Assembly: GCA_012295275.1 (NCBI GenBank)
Contig: CM022672.1
Span: forward strand, 3,457,443 to 3,521,442
From: Chrysomallon squamiferum
Lineage: Eukaryota; Mollusca; Gastropoda; Neomphalida; Peltospiridae
Reading direction: 5' to 3'
Length of the DNA stretch: 64,000 nucleotides
The position numbers and the translations under genes were made by a program. Numbering within the stretch: the first letter of the stretch is position 1; each line of letters begins with the position of its first letter. The notes beneath the pieces are model-generated. The model saw only the letters and a list, made by a program, of their open reading frames with translations, was not told the DNA's origin and did no database searches. Below, piece after piece: positions 42,110 through 55,526 of this stretch.

Positions 42110-45100
42110 ATGGATGAACCTATGGAAGACGTTGTTGAACCAGACTCAACACAGTCATCCGAAGCAACTAGAAAACCTACCTTGTTAAGACCTGGTAGCA
42201 TGGGTAATTGCTTTTTCTGTTGTAGAAGAGATATTATTTTACCTGATCCCCGGTGAAATGGGTGCAGTTTGAGTTTCAGTTTATTACAATGTAACAATAA
42301 TATACTTAAATATAAGTTAAAACGTATGAAAAGAGCCCCAGCATTAATTAAGAGTATGCTGACTTTACTCAGTAAGAGTCTTGATGCTAATTCAAGCGTG
42401 AATTATTCATAATTCAGTATTTATAATTTAATCTTCCTAGATTATATTTATAGTTGGACTATTGGCAGTGTACATAATACTGTATGATGTGTATGGCGTA
42501 TAGCTTAGTAATTGCTGTGAAGTCATAGTCTTCGTAACTGTCAATGCTAAAAACAACAACACCAACAAACAAACAAAACAACAGAGTTGTGTCAGTTGTA
42601 TGATGCAAAACCTTTATTATATATTTACCTTACCACTGATGTGATTACTCTCATTTCTTATACACCAGAACATTGTTATTAAAATAGTATTGTAACTAGT
42701 TATTCCAGTCCAGCTGTAAAATTTTATGTCATTTTTTTTCTGTCAAAAACATGGGAAATGTAGACAGAGAGCGTTCTACTTTCACATGGGAAAACTGTAT
42801 TATAATCATCTTTAGACTAATATAATTTTAAACAAATGTTCTTAATACTAATTCATTTTAATGATAGCAACACCCTCTATAACATTTTGTAAATCATATA
42901 TTTTTACCATAATCGTCTTCATTTTTGCCTTCATTTTATTTTAAAGTAAATATCTTTTGTTTTATATTACAAAGAAATATCAGAGGCTACTGATATGTCA
43001 TTCTACCAAGCTAGTCATAATAGAACGAAGGTAGTTGTATGTTGAACTGAGTTAATTAATTTCACTGTAACAATGTAAGACATGAATGGCTCTTCAGCAG
43101 TGTGATTTCTGAGTAGAAAAATAACAAGATATCTGGTTGTGTACCATTAACCTAAGTTCTCATTTAGAATATCAGCAGTTACATAGGTGTGTATGTTTTT
43201 ATTAATTTTGTTAAAGCAATAAAAACATATTGCCTTATTTCCAATACAGTAACTTCTTGATCTGTTATATTTATTATACTAAACGAGTATTTGAAACAAG
43301 AAAAAACAGCATTACCCTGACATCTAAATTGGCACATGTCACACATCATTAGTTTTGATTTTACTGCTGTAAAAATTGAACATTTTTAACCATAATGAAT
43401 TCTCAGTTTATACCCCAATTTTTATTGAGATTTATAAGAACTACCAAAATCTTTGATTATTTTTCCATTCTGGGTTTATAGCATGAGATACAAATTTAAC
43501 AGTAACCACATTTGATTGAAAAATCGAACATTTTATTTTACTTAAAGAATTCAGTAATGATCATTTACAAATATTTATGACATCACTGATCATCAAAATT
43601 ATTGCAGTTCAGATATCATTCAGAATTAATTGTATTCTTGTTAATAAATTGTAAATACGATTGTTTGATAATATTTCAGTAATGATGACATTAACAGCTG
43701 AAGATTATGAAAGTCAGTACTGGCCAAAGTTGAGGGAGGCCATTGACCAACTTTTGGTGATGAAGCCAGGTTCATATATTCCCATATCATATGAACAAAT
43801 GTACAGGCAAGTACATCATGTTACATATATTGTTACTGATAGAATCTAGAAAAGACTTTATATTAAGAAGAAAAAAATTGTCAGTCATTTTATAAAAATA
43901 TTTACAAAATGGCTAGAATCCAAAACCAAACATTTCGATATATTTCATAATACAATAGTTTATTCTATAAAATGAAATTACTTGGTAATATATTATTTTT
44001 ATTAAATTTTTATTATTATTATTAGTTCTATTAGTAATGTAAACAGCCTTTTTATTATTTTTTTTCAGTTGTGTCTACAAATGTGTATGCAAACAGTTTT
44101 CTGAGAAACTCTATTCTGATTTACTGCAGCACATGGCAACACATGTTCAGAGTCTTAATGAACATCTTCAAGTTAGTGTGAGTTAAAACATTTTTTATCA
44201 GTCTCTTGAGTTGTAAATGTAAACTTTTTGTTATGAAAATACATTACCAGTTGGTAATACTGGTCTAAATGGTTAAGGCATTTTTGTTATAGTTAGTGCT
44301 TCACATTGCTGTATACGAGATGGTACACATAAAACCTCTCTTTCTTGCATCTCTAATATAGAACATTGTTTATGGCAGAGTGTGGTTTTTTGTTTTATGC
44401 AGAAGTCATCCCATGTAGAAAATCTATTAATATAAAATTATTTTTGTTCTTGTTTGAAGAGATGTTTATTGGAAGATGTTCATCCATATATTTAATAATA
44501 ATTGCTAAAAAAGTTTACATTTCGCTTTTCACAAAATTAAATTTAACATAAATTTATTTTAATCTGATTAACATGTAAAGTAACTAGTCAAATACATTAA
44601 TATTATTTTATATTTGACTTTTAAATGTAAATTAAAAACAATATTTTCATCACTGATCAGTTCTATTGTTTTTGTTTCAGATGCAAGATTCTCGTAAATT
44701 CATTGAACAGTTCTCTTTTATAATGCACCAATACTTGCAGGCATTGGCTGTCATAGTTCCCATATTTAATTACATGGTGAGTTAAAATATAGGAATGTGT
44801 TCCAATGTTTTATTGCTTCTATCATTAGCCATCAAAAGTGTGAACAAAGGTTCGTAATTATATTAAACTTCTACATTCACATTTCTTTATTTATCTAGAC
44901 AGTTGGGTCAGAATAGGCACTCATCAAATTAATTACATAATAACATTTTTAAAAGAAAAATGTTCTTGTATTTTTATTAATGTTTTATTTTAATTGATAT
45001 CATTATATCTTCTTTTCTTTTTCTTTTTCAAACAATTTATATTGAATATTATTAGTGTGCTAGAAGAAAATACCTGTCAAAAATGTGTCTGTTTGAAGCA

Positions 45101-46760
45101 ATGTAAAGACCGTAGATTTCATTCCATTCCAGAATAGGTTTTATGTAGAAAACAAGTTAAAGAAAGACTTGAATGAGGAGTTGAGGAAACTCTTCAAAGT
45201 TCACATTGCAGACCAGCACATAACAAATTTACTTTGTAAGTGGTAATTTTAGTTTAGAATTTAGAATAACTCGCCACTTAGTATTGTAACTAATAAGAAA
45301 ATCATAAAAAAATATAAAAATAAATAAATAATAATATTCCCATTAAAGAAAGATTGATGTGGTTCTAAGTTATGTAATATTGTTCTATTTTAATGTCCAT
45401 TATAACATTAATACACATTTAGTTGCTGCTTACTTCATTAAGCCACTGTTTTAATAATTTTTTTAACAGATTATTTATTTACAGCAATTGAGTTAATTTC
45501 ATGACAAATGAAATAATCTAATTATATTAACAAATTTATATGTTCAGAAAAATAATTTTTATTTTTCTAATTTTCGGCAGGTTTAATAGATGAGGCTTCA
45601 GGCACCCCATTTGCAATATCTCCACCTACAATGGCCAACTTGATGAAAAATTTGTACTCCCTGAGCACAGGTATCTATTCCTATTTCAGTTTTGTGAACA
45701 CTCTTACTATTGTCTATGACACAGACATAGATGTTTCCACTATCATTTCAATTGTGTATCTTACTCTCTTCTTTATTAACAAATGTGGTTTGTGTTTAAT
45801 TTTACACTGAATGGTGAGGGATCTGATATACAATACCTAACTCCCTGTCACAAAATAATTTCAAACTCAAATCTGTATTATTTTGTTTGTGTCTATAATT
45901 CATAATTCTTCTGTTAATTCCCATTTTCTTCTTCTTTTTTTTACCATCTTGATCTCTCGCAGACTATGTTACTTTAAACCGCGACTTATTTGCACGATAC
46001 ATCCCCAATGTTCTTCCACCTACCTCAGTGACTGACATTGAGACTTATATAGAAGAAACCAAACAGATGCAAAGAGATCTTCACCTTATTCCAGGATTTA
46101 ACAAGTTTGTATTTCATTAGTTATTTTCCAAGTGTTTGCTAATCACATCTATTACATTATTACCTAAAGTTGCTGAGGTTATATTGGTTCTTTTCTTGAT
46201 TGTTATAAAAAGAAAGGGCACTTACCTTTATAACATTATGGCTTTTATTTTAAAAATAATTAATGTTATGAAACTGCATATAGAAATCATAAATTTGCTG
46301 GTAATGTCTCCATTATATCTGATTATTAGAAATGCCAGTGCCATTAATTTTTCTATTTTATATATATATATATATATTTATGTATTTCTTCTTGTTTTAT
46401 CAGCATTTTAACAGTTTGATCATTTATTTCATAAAGGGAACTATTGTGAATGAGAACAATGAGCTAAACAACTTTATATGGTTGGAGATAACATTTTTAG
46501 GATTAACTGAGTAATATATTTTTTTAATATAAAATAATAGTTAATGAATTACACAAGGATGATTCATTGTTCCATTAAACAGTTGGAAACAGATCTCTGC
46601 CCCCACCAAAAAAAATAAAATAATAATAATAATAATAAGGTAAATGCATTTAGCCGTTATCAATATTAACAACTGAACCATTTAATTTTTAAAAACATTT
46701 TTTTATAGTCATGATCAAAGTAGAAAACGAGCTTGTGAAGAGGACATCCCAGTCAACTGA
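42110..46760 (+). CDS. CACUL1: CACUL1, CDK2-associated cullin-domain protein
   Basis: Eight coding exons: 42110-42203, 43680-43806, 44069-44171 (or -44177), 44681-44776, 45133-45235, 45581-45670, 45963-46104 and 46709-46760. They give 268 or 270 residues. Human CACUL1 is 369 aa; the difference lies in the missing Pro-rich N-terminal extension. Conserved blocks in order are [39 protein letters not shown], a [16 protein letters not shown] segment, [35 protein letters not shown] and a tail with [16 protein letters not shown]. The central part is the cullin N-terminal-repeat fold. In mammals the protein binds CDK2 and supports G1/S progression. Intron 2 uses a GC donor (AG/GCAAGT), required because only this junction restores the conserved YSCVYKC reading. 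Exon 3 has two donors six bases apart, which would add or omit Val-Ser. All other introns are GT-AG. Confidence 0.95.
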
Positions 46761-47650
46761 CATTAAATAAAACCAACAAAAAACAGCTAATGATGATTTT
46801 GTGAGTATTTCATTTAAAATGTCCTCTAATAATATTTAAATTAAGTTGATATTTTATTTTATATCATCATTAATTTCTTTTGTTTTTGGGTTTTTTTTTT
46901 GAAAATGTCTCAGAATGTTCCCAAAACCAGCAAATACATAAATAAATACGATGTTCTGTTTTGATCATCATGTTACAAAAAATATGTCTTTAATAAGTAA
47001 TTATTAACTGGAATATCATCCTTTTATTAGGTGTTTTTTTTAGTCTGCAGAACATATAAATGTCAGGTTACAGGAATGTGTACTTAAGATAGACACATTT
47101 TATATTTTAAACTGAGATAAGATATATATCTGAGTATTAGGCATCATTAAAGTAATAAAGTATGATTTCCGAGTTAAAAACAGATGTCACTTGAGCACGT
47201 TTAACTTAAGTGCCTGTTATTGTATATTAATTCGCCAACAACATTCTAGAGTATGTTAAATTCAATATGTATGTTATTTTTCATTTATTTCCAGATACCT
47301 TTCCTGGATATTTGTGATAATGTGTGCTTGGCCTTCCACTCTATCTCCCAATTTATACGTGTATCTTGACTTGCATCTTGGACGTGTTTATGAGAGGATG
47401 TTTTCAGACGTAATGGAAGACACCAAAAAACTACCGAAAACAAAAAGGTTCAAAACTATGCGCACACATATTAGTTTTATTTTTAACACTTGCTTTGAGA
47501 CAGCAACTTTTCCCTACTGTGTTGTACAGTGTGTTTTTAATTTGACAGCTGTGTGTCTAAGTGTAAACATCCGTTTGTGGCAATAGTGATAATACATCAC
47601 CTCTAAACTATGTAGCTCTTAGCCCTAATAAATTTGTTATAACAATTTTA
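46761..47650 (+). other. CACUL1 3' UTR, possibly with an intron
   Basis: Forty bases after the stop is a consensus donor (GTGAGT at 46801), and an acceptor TTATTTCCAG ends at 47294. A 3' UTR intron is therefore possible, close enough to the stop to avoid nonsense-mediated decay. AATAAA at 47627-47632 is a likely polyadenylation signal. The open frame at 47314-47586 within it is not conserved-looking. Confidence 0.4.
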
Positions 47651-49177
47651 ACGTGTTATTTGAAAAGCGAAAAAAGTGAATTTATCCACACTATAGATAT
47701 CTCAGTGAAGAGTATACTTGTTACATTTTATGTTATTGTTTCTTTGGTCTGAATTATTATTTAAGTTTTTATATTCATTAATAAAACATATAATATGTTT
47801 TAAGCTGACTAACCTAATAATTCTGTCAGCCTGAACATTTTTATTACAAATCATTATCTGCAGTTTCTGTGTCATATATCGTTATGTGTTCTTACCCAAA
47901 GTATCTATAATTGATCAGTTGTTAAATACAGATAAAATTTAATAAACTGTTAACATTAAGTTAAACTAACTAATGCATTCTTGTTCAAAAAGCAAAATTC
48001 ATTCTGAAGTCTGCATTGCTAACACAGTACTTATTATCCTGGAATAAATTTGGAAGCATGAGGGCAACAAATAAAGGAATCACATTTACCCAACTTATTT
48101 ACTTATTGCTTTACACAAAATGAAAATTACATTGAAAAAAGCAAAAGTTTTCTTTTAATTTTACATTCATTATTATTTCATTGTAGATAAAATATTACAT
48201 GTTAGTGGTAATAAATGTCAACAGTGTTTTAAAACATTTTTCTGATCATGACTGGAGACCCAGCAGAACTGTAAATCATTTTAAATGAGGTCATATTCAG
48301 ACATTTACGTTATGTACATGAAGTATCAGCAGATTTTTTGTATTAACATCAGTAATGATATACTCTTGAAAAATCACCCGTTTGATTTTAATCTTCATAT
48401 TATTCTGTTCAATTCACTTTCTTTTTCAGTTATAACTGTTAGCCCTTGTTCAGAATTAGAATGAAAAGTATAATATATTATCAGAACATATAATAAAATA
48501 AAATAAAATGTATAAATAATAATAAAAACTGACAACTGAAAACAGCTCACATGTCTAATAGGGCACTGTCAAATAATTATGTTTAAATTATAGGAACCTT
48601 TGTCTTCACCAGTAGTTAATAAGAATGAATGTGTGAGAATGAATTATCAGTTATTTATACTAAAAATGTCTGTTTTTAATTGCTGAATGTCAGAAAGTGA
48701 ACTTTGGCGATAAATTTATTCATGTAAAGTTTATTAATAAAATGAACCACACAATGTTTGTTTTTTTGTAACGAGTTGACATGTGTGTAAACCAGATAGT
48801 ATCTTATAAAAGATGAAATTGTAGAGTTTTGTTGATTAGATACCCTCAAAATTTATTTAAAAAAAAAAAAAAAAAAACCCACAGAATCAGCAGATATGGT
48901 CTCTGGTGAATGTGTTTTATTTTTCAGGTGGTGTGACTCAATACAACTTTTTTAATACTAAATATTATTTACATGTAGAGTTCCTCTTGTATGTTATTTC
49001 ATGCTAAGACCAAATAAAGCATTGGTCAAATTATTTAGTGTTTGTTTTATTTATATATTTTCTATAATTTAGATAACTTGATGTTCCGAAAACAGTTCAG
49101 GATGTTTTCTATATAAATTACGGAGGAGTTAAAAGTTTATTTCTATTTTTGCAGTACCCTTATAAGTACACTTTTTT
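47651..49177. other. Spacer after CACUL1
   Basis: AT-rich sequence without a recognised gene. A further AATAAA near 49014 could be a distal polyadenylation signal. It includes a poly-A run (48860-48877). Confidence 0.6.
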
Positions 49178-49237
49178 GTTCATTTCATCCTTTCAGTTTA
49201 TATATATATATATATAAGCTGAAAGGATGAAATGAAC
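49178..49237. repeat. Perfect hairpin: 19-bp inverted repeat around a (TA)n core
   Basis: Arms 49178-49196 and 49219-49237 are exact reverse complements, separated by about 22 bases that are almost pure TA. Another TA tract follows directly (49238-49250). The structure can form a strong hairpin or cruciform. Confidence 0.95.
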
Positions 49238-49250
49238 ATATATATATATA

Positions 49251-50588
49251 CTCTGTTTTGTATTAATAATATTGGATGCCTGTCACTTTATTTTGGAATC
49301 GCTTCGGTAGTAATAACCCAAATGATGATCATTTCTGCAGCTATTTGGCGGAACAGTATCATTTCCTATAGTTACACTTATATGTAATATTGATAGGAAA
49401 GCAAACATTTTAGCTTTAGTGGTTTTTAACATAAACTTCATCTTTTTAATATAAAAATTTAAATGTAATTTAAATAAATATCGCAATCTGATTCAGTTAT
49501 TTATAACATGTCTTGTTTATTACGTTTATACCTAGTTAAATGTTTGGCTAAGGGATATAACTCTACGTATCCACAGCTGTTTGTATAGCATCATATGGCG
49601 CTAAGGTATAAATGACAACTAAATTTTCGAACGTTCTAAATATTTGCAAACTAATTGTTCGAACTTTTTTAATATTTGCAAACGTGAACTATAAAAAAAT
49701 TATAACGATATATATTTTTGAATTACTGCATGTTGATTAAACTCGAATATATTCAAGGTAATGTGTTAATTGTTGAATATAGTAACTTAGACTTTTTATC
49801 GTCTGTAATTCGGTTGGTATTTTGTTACTGTTCCTTTTACTGACAGTGCTAGTGATGCATAGTTCATGTTCACACGGTATCCCATCCTGGCATATCAGTA
49901 ACATTATCTTTATATTATGTTTGCATAAAAACAAAAACAAATAATCAAAAGTTAGGGAGGGAGGAAACAAACAAAAAAGTATAATATAAATCATTAGCTC
50001 GATGGACACGTATTTTTTAGATATTCTTCAAAGGTGAAGCCGCTGTGAAAATCGAAATATTTAAAAAGATTATATTCTCTTCTAGGGAAAAGTGTTTTGA
50101 AAACAATTAGTTAATTTAAATGCATAGAGAATTGAGATCGTAACATGTTAAAACGTTAAATACTTCGTAAAATTTCTCAGCCTGCACGGTATTATTGCTT
50201 TACGATTTAATCACAGGTAGAGTTGATATTCGTATTTTATACTGTGTAATTGAACACTATCTAAGTATTGACATATTGTTCAAATAACAATTTGTCTTGA
50301 TGGATTTATGATTCTCAAAAATTATTGCCATTTGCAAAAACATCATTTATATGATACACTTTTATGTCAGTTTGCAATTATTAATTTAAAAAAAATAATA
50401 ATAATAAAATAAAAAATAAATTATCAAATGTTTTTCTTGACATATTTGGTCTAATGCAAAATATATAATTTTTTATTTCAGATTAGTATATTTAAAGAAA
50501 TAATTATTAGATTTAGATTGCTCAGATGCTATTTAAAATGGTATTAATTAGTTTCGTCAGTAATGTAGGATTGTTCTTTTTATACAGC
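49251..50588. other. Upstream region of the unassigned 1,389-aa gene
   Basis: AT-rich sequence with somewhat more CpG near 49,295-49,310, 49,565-49,635 and 50,040-50,060. A promoter and first non-coding exon for the downstream gene probably lie here, but I cannot place the donor with confidence. Confidence 0.4.
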
Positions 50589-50783
50589 TACTTTAAGATG
50601 GATTAGTTAAGATGCAGACATTGAATACATGTTTTTTTAACTTGTCAGTTAAAAAACAAAAATCCAAAGATAGGCCACAGTGTTTTTTCTTCAAAGACAT
50701 TTTGTGCCATTTGAATAACAGGCTATCTAAGACAAATAGAGTACACTCAATCTTGCAATACTGAATGTATTAAACTGTCAGGT
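50589..50783 (+). other. Probable 5' leader of the unassigned gene
   Basis: A good acceptor (TTTTTATACAG) ends at 50588. The sequence from there to the ATG contains an in-frame TGA about 28 codons before the start, which fixes ATG 50784 as the first usable start in this exon. A second acceptor-like CAG directly before GTATGG (50779-50781) is a weaker alternative. Confidence 0.5.
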
Positions 50784-53700
50784 ATGGAGTGTGATGAAGA
50801 TATTACTGGAACAGTGACAGTATCAAATACACCTATTCATCAGTTTGGAAGTACTTCTAATAATGGTGGCCATAATTTGATTGTGCAGTCAAATGAATCT
50901 TCTAGTCATCATGACCCAATGTTTAGTTCCCTGTCAGCTGAGAATCTTACAGGACTCACTGAAACCTCAAACAGTATAAATGAACATTCAAAATCTGAAA
51001 ATTTTAATCCAGTGTTAACGGATAAAGCTGCATCACACCTCAGTATGTCATATATTGATGACTCTGTTCCCCTGAACTCATCTGCTAGTCAGTTTCTTGA
51101 TGAATTGTCAGCAGACTTTTTATCTGAAGACTTTGATATGCAAGACTCATTTGAGTTCAGTTTGACTAATGCAAGCAGTACACCACAAAGTTCTCTATTT
51201 ACCTCTTGTAAAAAGTCCATTCCTGAATATTCTATGGACTGTATGGAAATTAATACTATAAAAAGTGTTAACGATCAATCATTTATTGAACGTGAAAATA
51301 ACATAAACAAACAAGTGACTGAAGTGTATGGTGCTACAATAAACTGTCCAAATATTACCATAACCAAAAGAAATATCGGTGTACCTGCAGGTAAAAATTC
51401 TCAGATGAAATTTGTTAAGTATGGCAACCAGCAGTCTAAAAGCTTGGAACCAGGTATTTGTTCAAATGTTTTTGCTTCACCAAGTGCTTCAATGTCAAAG
51501 ATGGATAAAATAAAAATGGTGAAGGGCAGTCCAATATCACATTTTGAAAAAACAGCAAAATGTAATTATAATCTTGACAAACCTGTAATTTTATACAAGT
51601 CAGATATTGAAAAGATAGGAAATCTTCAGCCTTATTGTCACTGCACTGGACCTTCAGATGAGAACCTGGTTCTGAAAGAACAGACTATCTTTGCCCATGG
51701 ACAGAAGATTATTATGACTCAATTTCATAGAATTGCCTGTTCTGGATTTGAACTGATTGCCATAAATCGGGGCTCAGTTACGTTTGTGTGTCAAACACAA
51801 ATTGTGAGTTTTGGCTTTTTAGACCATGATAACTATAAAAACATACAAAAATATTATCCTGATCATGTTGATATTATGACCTCTGATGAAGTGTTATTTG
51901 TCCAACAACACACTGGAATGAGAGGTTGTTCTGGTTTAATTTCTCTTGAACTCTTAGCCTTTGCTTTGAAAAAGATTCCAAATAATAAAAGGACTGTTCC
52001 AGTAGCTCATAATGAGCCTTTATTCTATAAAATAGTTCCAGGTCACTGGTGTGAGAAAAGAAAAAAATTAATTAGATCAGTTTCTGCACAAGACATAATA
52101 AATGTTCAAAAAACAAATAAGAAAATAACCAGGAAAAAGTGCTCTAACAAAAATGTTCAGCATTCATCTGATAAGAAAATATTTGTTGTTCAAAAACCAG
52201 ATGGACAAGGTTACTGCATAGTCAAAATTAAAAGTATTCTTGTAGCTGACAAAGAGTTAATGTCTTTCTCCTTGTCAGATACCAACTATGTAAACTGCCT
52301 TCAGCTTTGCCAATATTTGGAAAACTTTCCGTGGAAGAATTTTTCAGAATTAGCAACAAGTCTGAACATTGACTTTTTGGATGCTCCAAAAGAAGTAGTG
52401 ACATATTTCACTGAACAAGGTCACAACAAAGATATAGTTGCAGGCAAGTGGACATCCATGATGAATCTAAGACTGATTTCCTGTTTCTCAGTGGGTCAGA
52501 TGAATGATACAGATTTTTTATCTAAGAATTCTATTTTAACTGAAATAGCAAAGGGTGACTTCACTGAAGTTGTGGAGAAACCACTTGACATTTTACAACT
52601 GGCTGCTTCAGAAATAAGAGAAATGTGTGAAGATCCAGGACATTTTTCTGAAAATAAAAATAAAACACAGCTTTCTGATGTTAGGAAACAAGTGATGCAA
52701 GAATTGGAAAATGCCAAGTTGTATTCTTCAGACAGGGCTAAAAATATCATGAATCCCAAAGTGAAAAAGACGAAGGAAAAGGTTCATTCATCACAAATGA
52801 ATGTTTATGAAAATAATCCAACTATTTCCATAACTAAAGATGTGTTTTTAAATGACATCAGTGAAAATACTAATTCCACTATTGTTCTGAATGACATCAA
52901 AAATCGTGACTGCAATGAAGGTATTGTAATTTTGCAAAATGATGAGGGAACCTTTTTGGAATGTACACCCTTGTGTTTAAAGCCAAATGCACAGCAAATT
53001 ACTGATTTGTCTTGTAACAACTATAATCCTGAAAATGTTTCTTTAGGTAGAGAAGATTTTTCTGAGAATACTTATTCTCAGACTATGAACAAATACACAG
53101 ATGAAATGCCAGACAACAGTATAGATCTTTCCATAGACTTTGATACATTGGTGAGGACTCCATCTTGGTCTAATATACTAAACCGTGAAGACGAAAATGA
53201 AAAATCTCTCTTGTCAGAAATGATAATGCCCATTTCCTCAGGCAGTCAGGATGTATTTATGAGTCCGGATTCTGGAATCTATACAGATGTGAAGTCATTC
53301 TGTAATACTCCAAGTTTGGACCATGTAGAAGATGAGCATGAATATATGATTAGTGAAGACTGTGAATTTCTTCAACAATTACAAACACATTCTTCAGTTG
53401 ATTTGAAAGATCACAACTTCAGTAATGAATCTGACCAAAGTATGTATAAAACTGTATCTAAACAGAATATTCAATCAGTGTCAAAGACTGAATTTGAAAA
53501 CACAGTATCAAATATTCAGGAATTCCATCAGTCCCAGTTCTCATGTGGCTCTGAATCCACTGACAACAGCAGACATAATCTGACTGTGAAAGACATAGCT
53601 CATGTTAACACTCAGAATGGGGAAGGAGATTTGGAAATAAAACCCAATAATCAACTTGCTGCTACAGATTGCCTTAATGCCAGCAAAGATTCTTCTGTAA

Positions 53701-55526
53701 ATACTGCTGACAAAGTGTCTTCAAATGAAACCTGTGAACATATTGAATCACTAACATCAAATGAACAGACAACTCTGTTTTCTAGCAGTCAAAAAGATAC
53801 TCTATCTAACAACAGTGAAAAAGTGACAGACTGTAAATGTTCAGAGTTATGCCATATGGCACCAGGAATAAAAGAATTAAAGAACTCAAGAAGCAATTCT
53901 GAAAGAGAAAATACACCATGTATAGGAGGAAATGATAAAAATTCTCAAGTGGAACAAATGCAGGTTGGTGCAGGTCAAGAAAAAGCTAAAATTCAGGGCA
54001 TTTCTTATTCCAAGTAAGTATTAATTTCAAAGTGTGATAAAATGTGGATTTTATACCACTCCAATTAGAACTGATTGTTGTGAAAAAATATCAGATAAGT
54101 ATTATTTAAACTTTTCTTACATGTTTTATTTTCACACTGTTAAGAATGAAAATACAGTTATAAAAATATATATATTACAATATTTATAACACTACTGGCA
54201 CTACTACTACTAATAAATAAGAAAATAACTAAATAACAAAATGGCCACAAAAAATAATAAATAAATAAATAAATAAATAGGAGGCATTTTTTAAAAATCT
54301 GGTGTTAGTAAACCTCAGTATTAAAAAAAAAATCTATTTCAGAGATCCACAGCTGGTTACAGTGTTCAAACAACTGCTACCCATGATCAACATTACAAAC
54401 TTGGTAAATGAAGACAGGCTGCAGTTTCACCTCAGCCTTGATGCATCCATCAAACAAATGTTGATGAAAAAAGGTTTCACTTTTCTGTGGATTTATTTTT
54501 TCTTTCTCCACCCTCTCTTTTTAATATGTGATCCATTTCAATAAATATGATTTTTCCACATTTTAATTTAGAAAATGCAAAGCGTTATCTTATAAATTAA
54601 ACAGTTCATAATTACAAATGAACTCAAAAATGTGATGTTGAAAATAGTACACATATCAAGGCCGTATTTTAGATGTGTTGTCATTACCCTGATTTATTTA
54701 AACATTCTAATTTTTAGGCACAAAGGAAGCAGATTTGGAAAACATTCACAAGTTTCTAAAAGTAACTGGTAAACTTGTTTGTCGTGCACTGCTGTGTACT
54801 AGGCCTCAAGCTGTGGATTCCCCTAAAGAAGGCTGTAGTAAAACTGATACTGCAGATACATCTTTAATAGAAACCAATAATGGACAAGCTGCTAACATTC
54901 ATCCTCAACAGTTTTCACAGCACAAAATTTCTGAAGACATATCAAGCCAAACATGTGACCAATGTCCCGATGACAAGTTACTTGATCATTGCATTGAACT
55001 GTTGTCTGATTTTTCAGAACATCATGTACTAGGACAACAAGAAGAAGAAAAACAACTCATTAAAAATACTGAAATACTGATGAGTGCTGATATAATGTCT
55101 TCTACATCTCAGACAGTAACTGACAGTCTAAATCCCTTCAGTGTTAAAGAGGATCTTTCATTTTCTAGTCAACAAGAAGATACTACCCAGTCAGTGTGTG
55201 TGAAAAATGTATCAATGTTTGAAGATATTACAAATAATCAGATGAACGACACCCCAGAACATCTGATCACAACTAGAGAAGTTGATATGATGGAGCCAGT
55301 TTTGGTAAAAGACAAATGTAATAATGAAATAAATAATTCCCAAAAGAGAAAATCACTTCCGAAGTCAGACAGCAAAAACATTTCAAAAGAAACTCTTACA
55401 CCTATCAAACGAAAGATTAGCAAGAGGTCAAAAACAATAAGAACTATTTTAGCAGAAAATGAAAAGGCACTTTCAGTGAAAACAGAACAAAGACTTTCAG
55501 AAACCCCAAAACAGTCTAAAATATGA
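50784..55526 (+). CDS. Unassigned 1,389-aa Ser/Asn-rich, probably nuclear protein
   Basis: Three coding exons join in phase: 50784-54013, 54343-54473 and 54718-55526. I do not recognise the family. Residues 1-260 are polar and low-complexity, with an acidic-hydrophobic patch near 103-128 (QFLDELSADFLSEDFDMQDS). A denser, fold-like region spans about 262-400, including YCHCTG, HGQKIIMTQFHRIACSGFEL and VTFVCQTQ. Another spans about 455-580, including FVVQKPDGQGYCIVKIKS and LCQYLENFPWKNFSELATSL. A polar central part follows, then helical-looking segments across the second and third exons (DPQLVTVFKQLLPMI, ADLENIHKFLKVTGKLVCRA). The tail is Lys/Arg-rich (SQKRKSLPKS, PIKRKISKRSKTIR) and looks like a nuclear-localisation signal. 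No signal peptide or membrane segment. The intron 2 donor (G/GTTTCA) is weak but needed for frame. AATAAA lies at 55621. A transcription- or chromatin-related role is only a guess. Confidence 0.85.

Noticed and set aside
42010-42297. 95-codon minus-strand frame over CACUL1 exon 1
   Set aside because: It is antisense to an exon supported by frame, splice site and an upstream stop.
47314-47586. 90-codon plus-strand frame
   Set aside because: It lies in the probable CACUL1 3' UTR and looks like chance sequence; no family resemblance.
52496-53020. Minus-strand frames inside the large plus-strand exon
   Set aside because: They are shadows of the 3.2-kb coding exon.
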